DNA of 19,825 bases from Pseudomonas sp. (GTDB lineage Bacteria > Pseudomonadota > Gammaproteobacteria > Pseudomonadales > Pseudomonadaceae), in NCBI RefSeq assembly GCF_030150285.1, contig NZ_JASLGE010000059.1, positions 1 to 19,825 on the forward strand, read 5' to 3'. Numbering within the stretch: position 1 is the first letter of the stretch; the number at the start of each line of letters is the position of its first letter. Both the position numbers and the translations under genes were made by a program. Shown here one piece after another: positions 1 to 7,195 of the stretch. The notes beneath the pieces were generated by a model that made no database searches, was not told the origin of the DNA, and worked only from the letters and a program-made list of their open reading frames with translations.

Positions 1-66
1 GGGGCGGTCGTGGCGGCGGGATCCCTCCGTCCCCGGGGGCGCGGCGCGGGGGGGGGGGGGGGGGGG
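1..66. other. Low-complexity G-rich contig end, probable artefact
   Basis: The first 47 bases are almost pure G/C with no readable coding sense, and bases 48-66 are an unbroken run of 19 G. Immediately after it, normal Pseudomonas-like coding sequence begins in the minus-strand DUF1016 remnant. A G run of this length at the first base of a contig is typical of two-colour sequencing chemistry or assembly over-extension, so I would not trust this stretch as genomic. A genuine G tract cannot be excluded from sequence alone. Confidence 0.65.
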
Positions 67-73
67 CGATGGG

Positions 74-392
74 TTACGCGTCATCCGTGCGCAGGTTTTG
101 CAGGTAAAACTCGTGCAACTTGGCTTGCAGAACCTGCTTGTCCGGCAAACGGGTCTGATACTCAGCGATCATGGCTGGTGAAAGCGAGCGATTCAGGGCG
201 TATTCAACCACTTCGTCTTCCTTGCTGGCACACAGTAAAACACCGATGGCCGGATTTTCATGGGCTTAACAGCATCAGGTGGTGAGTCCAGGGCATTTGT
301 GTCAGCAGTGCTGACACACTCTGTTCACCCTGCTGGTACGCGTCATGAAATTGCCGCATTCGAAACAGATTGCGTCCCTCCCTCTTTCCTCG
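74..392 (-). pseudogene. DUF1016/YhcG-type PDDEXK nuclease remnant with internal deletion
   Basis: On the minus strand two pieces of one protein family are visible. The upstream piece (about 261-392) reads GRNLFRMRQFHDAYQQGE followed by TQMPWTHHLMLLS, the characteristic end of the DUF1016 N-terminal domain. The downstream piece (74 to about 262) reads HENPAIGVLLCASKEDE, VVEYALNRSLSPAMIAEYQ and LPDKQVLQAKLHEFYLQ before a TAA stop, the C-terminal part of the PDDEXK nuclease domain. The central part of the protein, more than 150 residues in intact relatives, is missing. The pieces meet at about 256-266 in different frames, so the upstream frame reaches a stop just past the junction. No start codon or N-terminus is found above 392. 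Intact members are putative nucleases of unproven role, often carried near restriction or mobile genes. I call this a decayed gene; an assembly error at the contig edge is the alternative. Confidence 0.8.
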
Positions 393-563
393 TCAGTCAG
401 CTATTGCCCACCCAAAGCCGGTTCATCCTGTCGCGCTTTACTGCGAATGTTAAAAGCCCGATGCCATACTCGCGCCCATCCAAATCAGCGTCTGACGACC
501 GGGCTGGCGCAGCTCCCACTCAGCAGCAACAATTACACACAGGTTTTATCAGAGGATTCGTTC
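393..563. other. Intergenic region upstream of ypfJ
   Basis: This stretch lies between the nuclease remnant and the metallopeptidase start. I see no conserved coding sense on either strand; a plus-strand reading continues upstream of the ypfJ start but shows no family signature. A purine-rich AGAGGA at 551-556 is the ribosome binding site for the gene at 564. No convincing promoter or terminator was found. Confidence 0.4.
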
Positions 564-1457
564 ATGCTTTGGAAAAAAGGCCGTCGCAGCGACAACGTGG
601 AAGACGTGCGGGGGCAAAGCACCGGTGGCGGTGGAGGCATGCGCATAGGGGGCGGCAAAGGCTTGAGCCTGGTGGCGGTGGTGGTGATTGTGGGCTTCGG
701 TTTGTTGACCGGCCAGGACCCGATGCAGATCCTCGGGCAGTTGAGCGGTGAGCTCACAGAGCAGTCGTCACCTCGGGCGACTCAGCCCACCGGGCATGCC
801 CCGCCCGCCCACGATGAACAGGCCGATTTTGTGAGCGCTGTGCTGGGCGATACAGAGGACACGTGGCGTCAGATTTTTCAGCAGGCGGGTCGTACCTATA
901 AAGACCCGACACTGGTGTTGTTCAGCGGCCAGGTGAGCTCAGCGTGCGGCTACGCCACAGCGGCCAGCGGGCCGTTCTATTGCCCCGCCGACCAGAAGGT
1001 CTACCTGGACATGAGTTTCTTCCAGGAGATGGCGCAACGCTTTAAGGCCGCGGGTGATTTCGCCCAGGCCTATGTGATCGCCCATGAGGTGGGCCATCAC
1101 GTGCAGACCCTGCTGGGGGTGTCGTCGAACCTGCAGCGGGCCCGTCAACAGGGCCAGCGCATGGAAGGCGATGGTGGTTTGCTGGTGCGTCAGGAGCTGC
1201 AAGCCGATTGCCTGGCGGGGGTGTGGGCCAACCACGCGCAAAAACGCCTGAACTGGCTGGAGCCCGGCGATATCGATGAAGCCCTGACCGCCGCCAACGC
1301 CATTGGCGATGACCGTTTACAGCAACAGAGCCAAGGCCGCGTGGTGCCGGACTCGTTCACCCACGGGACGTCGGCACAACGGGTCAAGTGGTTCAAGACC
1401 GGGTTTGCCCAGGGCGATATCAATCAATGCGACACCTTTTCGGCAGCGAGGCTTTAA
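564..1457 (+). CDS. ypfJ: Membrane-anchored neutral zinc metallopeptidase, YpfJ family
   Basis: The protein has 297 residues, close to the roughly 290 usual for the family. A basic, Gly-rich N-terminus (about 1-32) precedes one membrane segment (about 33-50), so the catalytic domain should lie in the periplasm. The zinc-binding helix AHEVGHHVQ gives H174-E175-x-x-H178, and RQELQADCLAG (about 209-219) supplies the downstream acidic ligand region. The family C-terminal signature is present (IDEALTAANAIGDDRLQ, HGTSAQRVKWFKTGF). The ATG at 564 is preferred over an in-frame ATG at 345 because it follows AGAGGA by 7 nt and begins with the family-typical MxWKKGRRSDNVEDVRG. Its stop abuts the ATG of the hydrolase gene (TAAATG), suggesting cotranscription. 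Family membership is clear; the natural substrate is unknown. Confidence 0.93.
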   Translation: MLWKKGRRSDNVEDVRGQSTGGGGGMRIGGGKGLSLVAVVVIVGFGLLTGQDPMQILGQLSGELTEQSSPRATQPTGHAPPAHDEQADFVSAVLGDTEDTWRQIFQQAGRTYKDPTLVLFSGQVSSACGYATAASGPFYCPADQKVYLDMSFFQEMAQRFKAAGDFAQAYVIAHEVGHHVQTLLGVSSNLQRARQQGQRMEGDGGLLVRQELQADCLAGVWANHAQKRLNWLEPGDIDEALTAANAIGDDRLQQQSQGRVVPDSFTHGTSAQRVKWFKTGFAQGDINQCDTFSAARL

Positions 1458-2444
1458 ATGAGTAAACGCGGGTTCGTCTCACTGTTGGGTCTGTGGATAA
1501 TTTGTTCAGCGGCCCAGGCCGCCGAACACGGGGTTAAAGAGCTGAGCCCCGATCAGTTCGCGCTTGGCAGCGGCGCGTTGAGTATCGGGCTGAGCCAGGA
1601 CTGGAACCACCCCTTGCCTCAGGTACAGCGCGCGCTGATTGTGATTCATGGCCGCTTGCGCAACGCACAGACGTACCTGCGCAGCGCCGAGCAGGCTGCG
1701 GCGCAAGCCGGGCAGTTATCCACAACCCTGATCATCGCCCCGCAGTTTCTTAACCAGAGCGATGGTTCCCGTCATGCCTTGGCGCAAAACCTGCTGCGCT
1801 GGCACGCCAATGACTGGATGGCGGGCGCGCCCGCCGTAGGCCCCGCCCCCGTCAGTTCGTACACGGCGCTGGATGAGATACTCGAACACCTGAATAACCG
1901 TCACAACTTCCCGGCTTTACGGGAGGTGGTGATTGCCGGCCATTCCGGCGGTGCCCAAGTGGTGCAGCGTTATGCCGTCACCACCCGGGCCGACAAAGCG
2001 TTGCAAGCCCACGGGATCAAGGTGCGCTATGTGATTGCCAACCCGTCTTCCTACGCCTACTTCAATACGCAGCGACCGATACCGACGTTTGACCCGGCCA
2101 GTTGCCCAGGGTTTAACACCTGGAAATACGGCCTTGAAGGGTTGCCTGCCTACGCCGGTGAGCAAAAACCCGCACAACTGGAACAGGCGTATGTGCAACG
2201 CGATATCACCTACTTGCTGGGTGCCAAAGACATCGACCCCAACCACCCGGCGCTGGACAAACGTTGCGAGGCCGAGGCTCAGGGCGCGTTTCGGCTGGCG
2301 CGTGGCAAATACTGGTTCGAGTACTTGACCCAACGCCACCCCCATGGCCTGAACCAACGCCTGATCGAAGTACCCGGCGTGGGGCACAACGGCGACCAGA
2401 TGTTCACCTCGCCTGAAGGGCAAAAAGCCTTGTTCGGACACTGA
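1458..2444 (+). CDS. Secreted alpha/beta hydrolase
   Basis: This 328-residue protein starts with a classic signal peptide (about 1-21, ending CSAAQA before AEHG), so it is exported to the periplasm or beyond. The alpha/beta hydrolase core follows. A strand with an oxyanion-region motif (ALIVIHGRLRNA, about 55-66) comes first. The nucleophile elbow VVIAGHSGGAQVV has S163 in G-H-S-G-G. A C-terminal VPGVGHNGDQMF supplies the likely catalytic His. Such proteins are esterase- or lipase-like; nothing visible defines the substrate. The gene begins directly after the metallopeptidase stop with no gap, which argues for translational coupling and a shared transcript. It ends against the minus-strand HAD gene, separated by a REP-like palindrome. 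Confidence 0.85.
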   Translation: MSKRGFVSLLGLWIICSAAQAAEHGVKELSPDQFALGSGALSIGLSQDWNHPLPQVQRALIVIHGRLRNAQTYLRSAEQAAAQAGQLSTTLIIAPQFLNQSDGSRHALAQNLLRWHANDWMAGAPAVGPAPVSSYTALDEILEHLNNRHNFPALREVVIAGHSGGAQVVQRYAVTTRADKALQAHGIKVRYVIANPSSYAYFNTQRPIPTFDPASCPGFNTWKYGLEGLPAYAGEQKPAQLEQAYVQRDITYLLGAKDIDPNHPALDKRCEAEAQGAFRLARGKYWFEYLTQRHPHGLNQRLIEVPGVGHNGDQMFTSPEGQKALFGH

Positions 2445-2451
2445 TCGGACC

Positions 2452-2501
2452 GTAGGCGCAAGCTTGCTCGCGATCTTTCAAGATCAAAAACTCGCGCCTA
2501 C
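2452..2501. repeat. REP-like palindrome between convergent genes
   Basis: The element opens with GTAGGCGCAAGCTTGCTCGCG and closes with CTCGCGCCTAC, so GTAGGCGC pairs with GCGCCTAC. An inner GATCTT..AAGATC pairs as well. It matches the Pseudomonas REP style seen again at 5746, 7150 and 9609. It sits between two converging genes and could act as a bidirectional transcript end, although neither side has a strong T tract. Confidence 0.7.
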
Positions 2502-2516
2502 GGGGGGGCGGGGCTG

Positions 2517-3107
2517 TCACGCCAGGTGTTTGCGCAACTCGAAACAGTCCTGCACATGCCAGTCGGTCAGTTCCGGCCACGGGTTGACCGGCACATTGAC
2601 CAGTACGGTTTTGCTGCCCGCCGCACGACCGCATGCCAGGTCAAAGCAGTAATCCCCCACCATCACCATCTTCGACGGGTCCACCGACCAGGCCCGTGCC
2701 AGTTTGAGCAAACCGTCCGGGTCCGGCTTGTGCACCGCACAATCGCGGCCCAGCACGTCCTGCGGGGCAAAGCAGTCGTCCAGGCCGATGGCCTTGAGGG
2801 TGATCTGCGCCAGCGATTGGGCATTGCGCGTCAAGATGCCCAGGCGGCAGCCACGGGCCACCAGTTCACGCACCAGCTCAACAGCCCCCGGCGCGGCCGT
2901 TGAGGCCAGTGCCAGTTCACGCTCGTGCTCCAGCAACCACGCGTGCTTGGCGGCTGACACGTCAGCGGGCAAGCCGGCGAGGTGGGTGAGGATGTCGTCC
3001 TGCGCCGGAATGTCCAGGTACTCGCGGATAAACGCGAAGTCATGCACGGCATGAGTCAGGGTGCCGTCCATGTCGAACACCCAGTGCTTTATCTCCTTGA
3101 GCCTCAT
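2517..3107 (-). CDS. HAD-superfamily hydrolase (phosphatase)
   Basis: This 196-residue protein carries all four HAD motifs. Motif I is WVFDMDGTLT, with D12 as nucleophile and D14 as acid/base. Motif II is GILTRN, with T93. Motif III is VHKPDP, with K127. Motif IV is MVGDYCFDLACG, with D152 and D156 binding magnesium. The helical cap between motifs I and II is short (about 25-75), as in the phosphoglycolate phosphatase/beta-phosphoglucomutase-like subfamily. The start at 3107 is chosen because its ATG overlaps the tesB stop as ATGA; the open frame runs further upstream but inside tesB without family similarity. A cytoplasmic small-molecule phosphatase is likely; the substrate is unknown. Confidence 0.9.
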   Translation of the reverse strand: MRLKEIKHWVFDMDGTLTHAVHDFAFIREYLDIPAQDDILTHLAGLPADVSAAKHAWLLEHERELALASTAAPGAVELVRELVARGCRLGILTRNAQSLAQITLKAIGLDDCFAPQDVLGRDCAVHKPDPDGLLKLARAWSVDPSKMVMVGDYCFDLACGRAAGSKTVLVNVPVNPWPELTDWHVQDCFELRKHLA

Positions 3108-3973
3108 GCCCAGTCCTTGCGATGGCGAATCAGACCTTCCTGAGTCACGGAAGCAACCAGTTTGCCGGCACGATTGTAGACGCTGCCCCGGGAGAAACCG
3201 CGTGAGTTGCCAGCCCACGGGCTGTCCATCGCGTACAGCAACCAGTCATCGGCGCGCAGGTCGGCATGGAACCACAACGCGTGGTCCAGGCTGGCCACCT
3301 GCATGTCCTTTTGCCAAACCCCTTTGCCGTGAGGCAATAACGAGGTGGTCAACAGGCCAAAGTCCGAGGCATAGGCCAACAGGTACTTGTGCAGTGCCGG
3401 CGCGTCGGGAAGTGGCCCGTAAGCGCGGAACCAGACGTACTTGACCGGTTCACTGACCGCCGGGTTGAACGGGTCTTCAGCCACCACGGGGCGAAACTCA
3501 ATGGGTTTTTCGCACAGCAGCTTTTCGCGCATCGGCTCGGGTATCAAGTGCGCGCACTGACGAATCATGTCCAGTTCCGAAGGCAAGTTTTCCGGCCCGA
3601 CCACATCAGGCATGGTGGTTTGGTGGTCAAAGCCGCCTTCGTCGTATTGAAACGAAGCGCTGCTGGTGAAAATCGGCTGGCCTTTCTGGATCGCCGTCAC
3701 CCGGCGCGTGCTGAAACTGCCGCCGTCACGTACCCGGTCCACCTGGTACACCACCGGCAGGCTGGCATCGCCAGGGCGCAAAAAATAGCCGTGCAGCGAG
3801 TGCACATGGCGAGCGTCTTCAACCGTCTGGCTCATGGCCGACAGCGATTGCCCAAGCACCTGACCGCCGAACAACTGGCGAAAGCCCAAGTCCTGACTGC
3901 TGCCGCGAAAAAGGTTTTCTTCGATCGGTTCCAGGGTCAGTAAATTGACCAGATCATCCAACACTTGGCTCAT
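3104..3973 (-). CDS. tesB: Acyl-CoA thioesterase II
   Basis: The protein has 289 residues, the normal TesB length, and is a double hotdog fold. Recognisable blocks are FRGSSQDLGFRQLFGGQVLGQ (about 22-42), HSLHGYFLRPGD (58-69), SFSTRRVTAIQKGQPIF (86-102) and the catalytic C-terminal half. The predicted catalytic residues are D230 in SLDHALWFH, S251 in the DSPWAG segment (the Ser/Thr position of the family) and Q278 in TQEG. It hydrolyses acyl-CoA to free acid and CoA in the cytoplasm. The start is supported by GGAGA 8 nt upstream (AGGAGACGCTGAATG). The downstream HAD gene overlaps it by 4 bp, indicating a two-gene operon. Confidence 0.95.
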   Translation of the reverse strand: MSQVLDDLVNLLTLEPIEENLFRGSSQDLGFRQLFGGQVLGQSLSAMSQTVEDARHVHSLHGYFLRPGDASLPVVYQVDRVRDGGSFSTRRVTAIQKGQPIFTSSASFQYDEGGFDHQTTMPDVVGPENLPSELDMIRQCAHLIPEPMREKLLCEKPIEFRPVVAEDPFNPAVSEPVKYVWFRAYGPLPDAPALHKYLLAYASDFGLLTTSLLPHGKGVWQKDMQVASLDHALWFHADLRADDWLLYAMDSPWAGNSRGFSRGSVYNRAGKLVASVTQEGLIRHRKDWA

Positions 3974-4045
3974 TCAGCGTCTCCTCACACAAAGCATTAC
4001 CGACACGATCAGGGTCGCGCCGGTCAATATAAATTCAGCAACCGT

Positions 4046-4615
4046 TTACCCATGCAGGGTTTGCAGCCATTGTGCCCGCGTGATGCGGTACAGCACATGC
4101 GGCCTTAGCCGATGCCCTTCTGGCAGTGTCGGGTGTTCAAAGTCACCGTCCACATCGCGCTGCATGCCAATGGCTTGCATCACCTTTTGTGATGCCAGGT
4201 TCAACTCACTGGTAAACGACACCACCTGCTCCAGCGCCAAGCGGTCAAACCCGCAGCGCAGCACGGTCCATGCGGCTTCGCTGGCGTACCCCAGCCCCCA
4301 ATGTTCTGGGGCCAGACGCCAGCCTATTTCAACGGCCGGGGAAAAGGGGGCGGCAAAACTGACATTCATCAGCCCTGTAAAGCCGATAAACGCACCCGTG
4401 TCCTTGCGTTCCAGCGCCCACAGGCCGAAACCATGTTCGGCGAAATGGCCACGAACGCGGCCTATCAACGCCGCGCTTTGCAGACGGCTCAAGCACGCCG
4501 GGAAGTACCGCATGACCTGCGGATCGGCGCACATCGCTGCAAACTCGGGCAAATCGGTGTCACGCCAAGGGCGCAGCCGCAGACGGGCACTTTCGAGTTC
4601 CTCAATCTGTTCCAT
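4046..4615 (-). CDS. GNAT N-acetyltransferase, RimJ/RimL-like
   Basis: This 189-residue protein is a single GNAT domain of the RimJ/RimL type. The N-terminal strand ESARLRLRPWRDTDLPEF is the usual opening. EIGWRLAPEHWGLGYASEA (about 96-114) contains the acetyl-CoA pyrophosphate-binding loop. ELNLASQKVMQAIGM (137-151) is the family's motif B with the conserved Asn. A strong Shine-Dalgarno GGAGGGGG precedes the ATG by 3 nt. It transfers acetyl groups from acetyl-CoA to an amine, possibly a protein N-terminus or a small molecule; the substrate is not deducible. It is divergent from the HDAC-like gene across a 90-bp gap. Confidence 0.88.
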   Translation of the reverse strand: MEQIEELESARLRLRPWRDTDLPEFAAMCADPQVMRYFPACLSRLQSAALIGRVRGHFAEHGFGLWALERKDTGAFIGFTGLMNVSFAAPFSPAVEIGWRLAPEHWGLGYASEAAWTVLRCGFDRLALEQVVSFTSELNLASQKVMQAIGMQRDVDGDFEHPTLPEGHRLRPHVLYRITRAQWLQTLHG

Positions 4616-4705
4616 ACGCCCCCTCCGGTGTGTTGCCGGGTTTTTCCATGTCGAGCAGTGTACAGCGCTGTTAATATCCTGCGCTCGCTACGACGTGAAA
4701 TCCCT

Positions 4706-5626
4706 ATGCCTGTGCCGCTGATTTACCACGATGACTACAGCCCGGACTTCCCGCCCGAGCACCGTTTTCCGATGGACAAGTTTCGTTTGCTGCGCGACCA
4801 CCTGGTTGAAACCGGCCTGACGCGGGATGCCGACCTGCTGCGCCCCGCGCTATGCCCTGTGGATATCCTCGCGCTGGCCCATGACCGTGGCTACATCGAA
4901 CGCTACATGGCCGGGGAGTTGGCCCGCGACGATCAGCGCCGCTTGGGCTTGCCCTGGAGCGAAGCGCTGGCGCGCCGTACCGTACGCGCGGTGGGCGGCT
5001 CGCTGTTGGCCGCTGAAATGGCCCTTAAGCATGGCCTGGCCTGCCACTTGGCGGGCGGCACCCACCACGCGCACTATGACCACCCCGCCGGCTTTTGCAT
5101 TTTCAATGACCTGGCCATCATCAGCCATTACCTGCTGGAAAGCGGCCGGGTCAACCGCGTACTGATCTTCGACTGCGATGTGCACCAGGGCGATGGCACG
5201 GCCCGTATCCTTGAGCACACGCCCGAGGCCATCACCGTGTCGTTGCATTGCGAAAAGAACTTCCCGGCCCGCAAGGCACACAGCGACTGGGACATTGGCT
5301 TGCCCATGGGCATGGGCGACGCGGCTTACCTGCAAGTGGTCGACGAAGCGCTGGATTACCTGCTGCCCTTGTATCAGCCCGACCTGGTGCTCTACGACGC
5401 GGGGGTCGACGTGCATCAGGACGACGCCCTCGGTTACTTGAAACTCACCGATGCCGGGGTGGCCGCGCGCGATGAACGTGTGATGCGCCATTGCCTGGGC
5501 CGTGATATCCCGGTGGTCGGCGTGATTGGCGGCGGTTACAGCAAAGACCGCAAGGCCCTGGCACGTCGCCATGGGATTCTGCATCACAGTGCACAAAAGG
5601 TCTGGGTGTCATCAGGCTGCAACTAA
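4706..5626 (+). CDS. Histone deacetylase-family amidohydrolase
   Basis: This 306-residue protein is a complete class II-like HDAC/AcuC/acetylpolyamine amidohydrolase fold. The proton-relay pair H120-H121 lies in AGGTHHAHYDHPAGFCIFND. The zinc ligands are D158 and H160 in IFDCDVHQGDGTA and D235 in YDAGVDVHQDDALG. The likely catalytic Tyr is Y278 in IGGGYSKD. All catalytic positions are present, so it should be active. It removes acetyl groups from an N-acetyl substrate in the cytoplasm; which one is unknown. The start is the first ATG fitting the family N-terminus (MPVPLIYHDDYSPDFPPEHRFP); the Shine-Dalgarno upstream is weak. The gene is divergent from an acetyltransferase, which is suggestive but not proof of a functional pair. 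Confidence 0.92.
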   Translation: MPVPLIYHDDYSPDFPPEHRFPMDKFRLLRDHLVETGLTRDADLLRPALCPVDILALAHDRGYIERYMAGELARDDQRRLGLPWSEALARRTVRAVGGSLLAAEMALKHGLACHLAGGTHHAHYDHPAGFCIFNDLAIISHYLLESGRVNRVLIFDCDVHQGDGTARILEHTPEAITVSLHCEKNFPARKAHSDWDIGLPMGMGDAAYLQVVDEALDYLLPLYQPDLVLYDAGVDVHQDDALGYLKLTDAGVAARDERVMRHCLGRDIPVVGVIGGGYSKDRKALARRHGILHHSAQKVWVSSGCN

Positions 5627-5663
5627 ACCGTGCCGTGTTACCCACAATGCCTGTGGAACCGCC

Positions 5664-5672
5664 TGTGGATAA
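5664..5672 (-). other. Perfect DnaA-box match
   Basis: The sequence TGTGGATAA is the complement of TTATCCACA, an exact DnaA box. It lies in the intergenic gap after the HDAC-like gene. Four more exact copies occur within genes at 1492-1500, 1716-1724, 6272-6280 and 6711-6719. No AT-rich unwinding region or dnaA gene is nearby, so I do not call an origin. Confidence 0.4.
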
Positions 5673-5708
5673 CCTGAGTGAAAGCCCTTACAGGGCACGC
5701 CACGTATA

Positions 5709-5751
5709 GCCTACAGAGTGCTGTACGTTTTTTGTACAGCACTCTGTAGGC
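5709..5751. terminator. Long perfect hairpin, 18-bp stem
   Basis: The arm GCCTACAGAGTGCTGTAC (5709-5726) is perfectly complementary to GTACAGCACTCTGTAGGC (5734-5751), with a 7-nt loop GTTTTTT. No T tract follows, so it is not a textbook intrinsic terminator. It may still end the HDAC-like transcript or block read-through. Its right arm merges into a REP-like element. Confidence 0.5.
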
Positions 5752-5795
5752 GCGGGCGGGCTCGCAATCGTTTGATCTTTAAAACCTCGCGGGCC
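5746..5795. repeat. REP-like element downstream of the long hairpin
   Basis: It begins with GTAGGCGCGGGCGGGCTCGC and continues through ATCGTTTGATCTTTAAAACC to CTCGCGGGCC. The same GTAGG-opening, GCTCGC core, GATCTT inner segment and closing CTCGCG order appears in the copy at 2452-2501. The inverted pairing is less perfect than there. Confidence 0.5.
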
Positions 5796-5877
5796 ATCAA
5801 ACGTCGACCGGCTACCCAACGCGTTTTATGCAGTCAGGTAGAATGCGCGGCTTACTTCGCCGAGATGCAGCCCTGTC

Positions 5878-7110
5878 ATGACTCAACCCTCCTCCCCTTC
5901 CCGTCACGTGGCCATTATTGGCGGCGGCCCTGCTGGCTTGATGGCCGCCGAGGTATTGAGTCAGGCTGGCGTGCGGGTCGACCTGTACGACGGCATGCCC
6001 TCGGTAGGCCGCAAGTTTTTGCTGGCCGGGGTCGGCGGCATGAATATCACCCATTCCGAAGCCTGGCCGGCCTTCTTGTCGCGTTACGCCGAACGCGCTG
6101 CGCACATAGCACCGCTGCTGCGCGCCTTTGATGCAGACGCGCTGTGCCAGTGGATTCATGGCCTGGGCATTGAAACCTTTGTCGGCAGTTCGGGCCGGGT
6201 ATTCCCCACGGACATGAAAGCGGCCCCCCTGCTGCGCGCCTGGCTCAAGCGCCTGCGCGAAAGCGGTGTCGTTATCCACACCCGTCATCGCTGGTTGGGC
6301 TGGCAGGCGGACGGCGCGCTGCGCATCGACAGCCCCGAAGGCGAAAAACACCTCAAGCCCGACGCCGTGGTGTTGGCGTTGGGCGGCGGCAGTTGGGCGC
6401 GACTGGGTTCCGACGGGGCCTGGATGACACGACTGGCCGAGCGCGGCGTTGAACTGGCCCCTCTGCAACCGAGCAACTGCGGGTTTGATGGGGCGGGCTG
6501 GAGCGAGCTGATGCGCAGCAAGTTTGCAGGCGCACCGCTGAAAAACATTGCCATTGGTTTACCCGATAGCGCGCCGCGCTTGGGCGAATGCGTGATCACG
6601 GCGAGCGGGATTGAAGGCAGCTTGATTTACGCCTGGTCGGCCCCGATTCGCGAGGCGATCAACCGGCACGGCTCAGCCACGCTCCTCATCGACCTGTTGC
6701 CGAACAAGCCTGTGGATAAAGTCAGCGCCGCGCTGGCCAAGCCACGCGGCTCACGCTCGATGAGCAAGCACTTGCACAGCCAAGTGGGGCTGGACGGCGT
6801 GAAAGCTGCGTTGCTGCGGGAGTTGGCACCGGCAGAGGCCTTCAATGACCCTGCGCACTTGGCCGCCGCGATCAAAGCCTTGCCCCTGACACTGACCCAG
6901 GCCCGCCCGTTGGACGAAGCCATCAGCAGCGCCGGCGGCGTGCGCTTTGAGGCGCTGGATGAACAGTTGATGCTCAAGCGATTGCCCGGCGTGTTCTGTG
7001 CCGGCGAGATGCTCGACTGGGAAGCCCCCACCGGCGGTTACTTGCTCACCGGCTGTTTTGCCAGTGGCCGGGCGGCCGGGTTGGGGGTTTTGAGTTGGTT
7101 TAAAGGCTAA
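5878..7110 (+). CDS. TIGR03862-family flavoprotein (NAD(P)/FAD-dependent oxidoreductase)
   Basis: This 410-residue protein opens with an FAD-binding Rossmann motif, VAIIGGGPAGLMAAEVLSQ (G15-x-G17-x-x-G20), followed by RKFLLAGVGGMNITHS (about 45-60). Both are diagnostic of the HI0933/BaiN-like flavoproteins. The C-terminal FAD-contact block GVFCAGEMLDWEAPTGGY and GCFASGRAAG closes the fold. The length and the FPTDMKAAPLLRAWL segment fit the TIGR03862 subgroup common in Pseudomonas. The reaction and electron acceptor are not known for this subgroup. The Shine-Dalgarno is weak (GAGATG). Two exact DnaA-box sequences lie within the gene. Confidence 0.88.
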   Translation: MTQPSSPSRHVAIIGGGPAGLMAAEVLSQAGVRVDLYDGMPSVGRKFLLAGVGGMNITHSEAWPAFLSRYAERAAHIAPLLRAFDADALCQWIHGLGIETFVGSSGRVFPTDMKAAPLLRAWLKRLRESGVVIHTRHRWLGWQADGALRIDSPEGEKHLKPDAVVLALGGGSWARLGSDGAWMTRLAERGVELAPLQPSNCGFDGAGWSELMRSKFAGAPLKNIAIGLPDSAPRLGECVITASGIEGSLIYAWSAPIREAINRHGSATLLIDLLPNKPVDKVSAALAKPRGSRSMSKHLHSQVGLDGVKAALLRELAPAEAFNDPAHLAAAIKALPLTLTQARPLDEAISSAGGVRFEALDEQLMLKRLPGVFCAGEMLDWEAPTGGYLLTGCFASGRAAGLGVLSWFKG

Positions 7111-7149
7111 ACACCGGTAGGTGCAGCCAACAGAAGCTCGATGACTGGT

Positions 7150-7191
7150 GATCTTTTAAGAGCAAAAGATCGCGAGCAAGCTCGCTCCTAC
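7150..7191. repeat. REP-like palindrome downstream of rhlE
   Basis: GATCTTTT (7150-7157) pairs with AAAAGATC (7164-7171), and the adjoining GCGAGC-AA-GCTCGC (7172-7185) is itself a palindrome, followed by TCCTAC. Read on the minus strand it starts GTAGGAGCGAGCTTGCTCGCG, the classic Pseudomonas form. It lies between the converging flavoprotein and rhlE genes and may contribute to ending both transcripts. Confidence 0.75.
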
Positions 7192-7195
7192 AGGG

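Noticed and set aside
345..563. Longer start for the YpfJ-type protease from an ATG at 345
   Set aside because: The extra 73 residues have no family similarity and overlap the nuclease remnant; the ATG at 564 has a good ribosome site and the family N-terminus.
4850..5596. Minus-strand open frame of 248 codons inside the HDAC-like gene
   Set aside because: Antisense shadow of a gene with intact catalytic motifs; the translation has no recognisable family.
5664..6719. Replication origin suggested by DnaA boxes
   Set aside because: No dnaA, dnaN or parAB neighbours, no AT-rich repeats, and two of the three boxes lie inside a coding gene.
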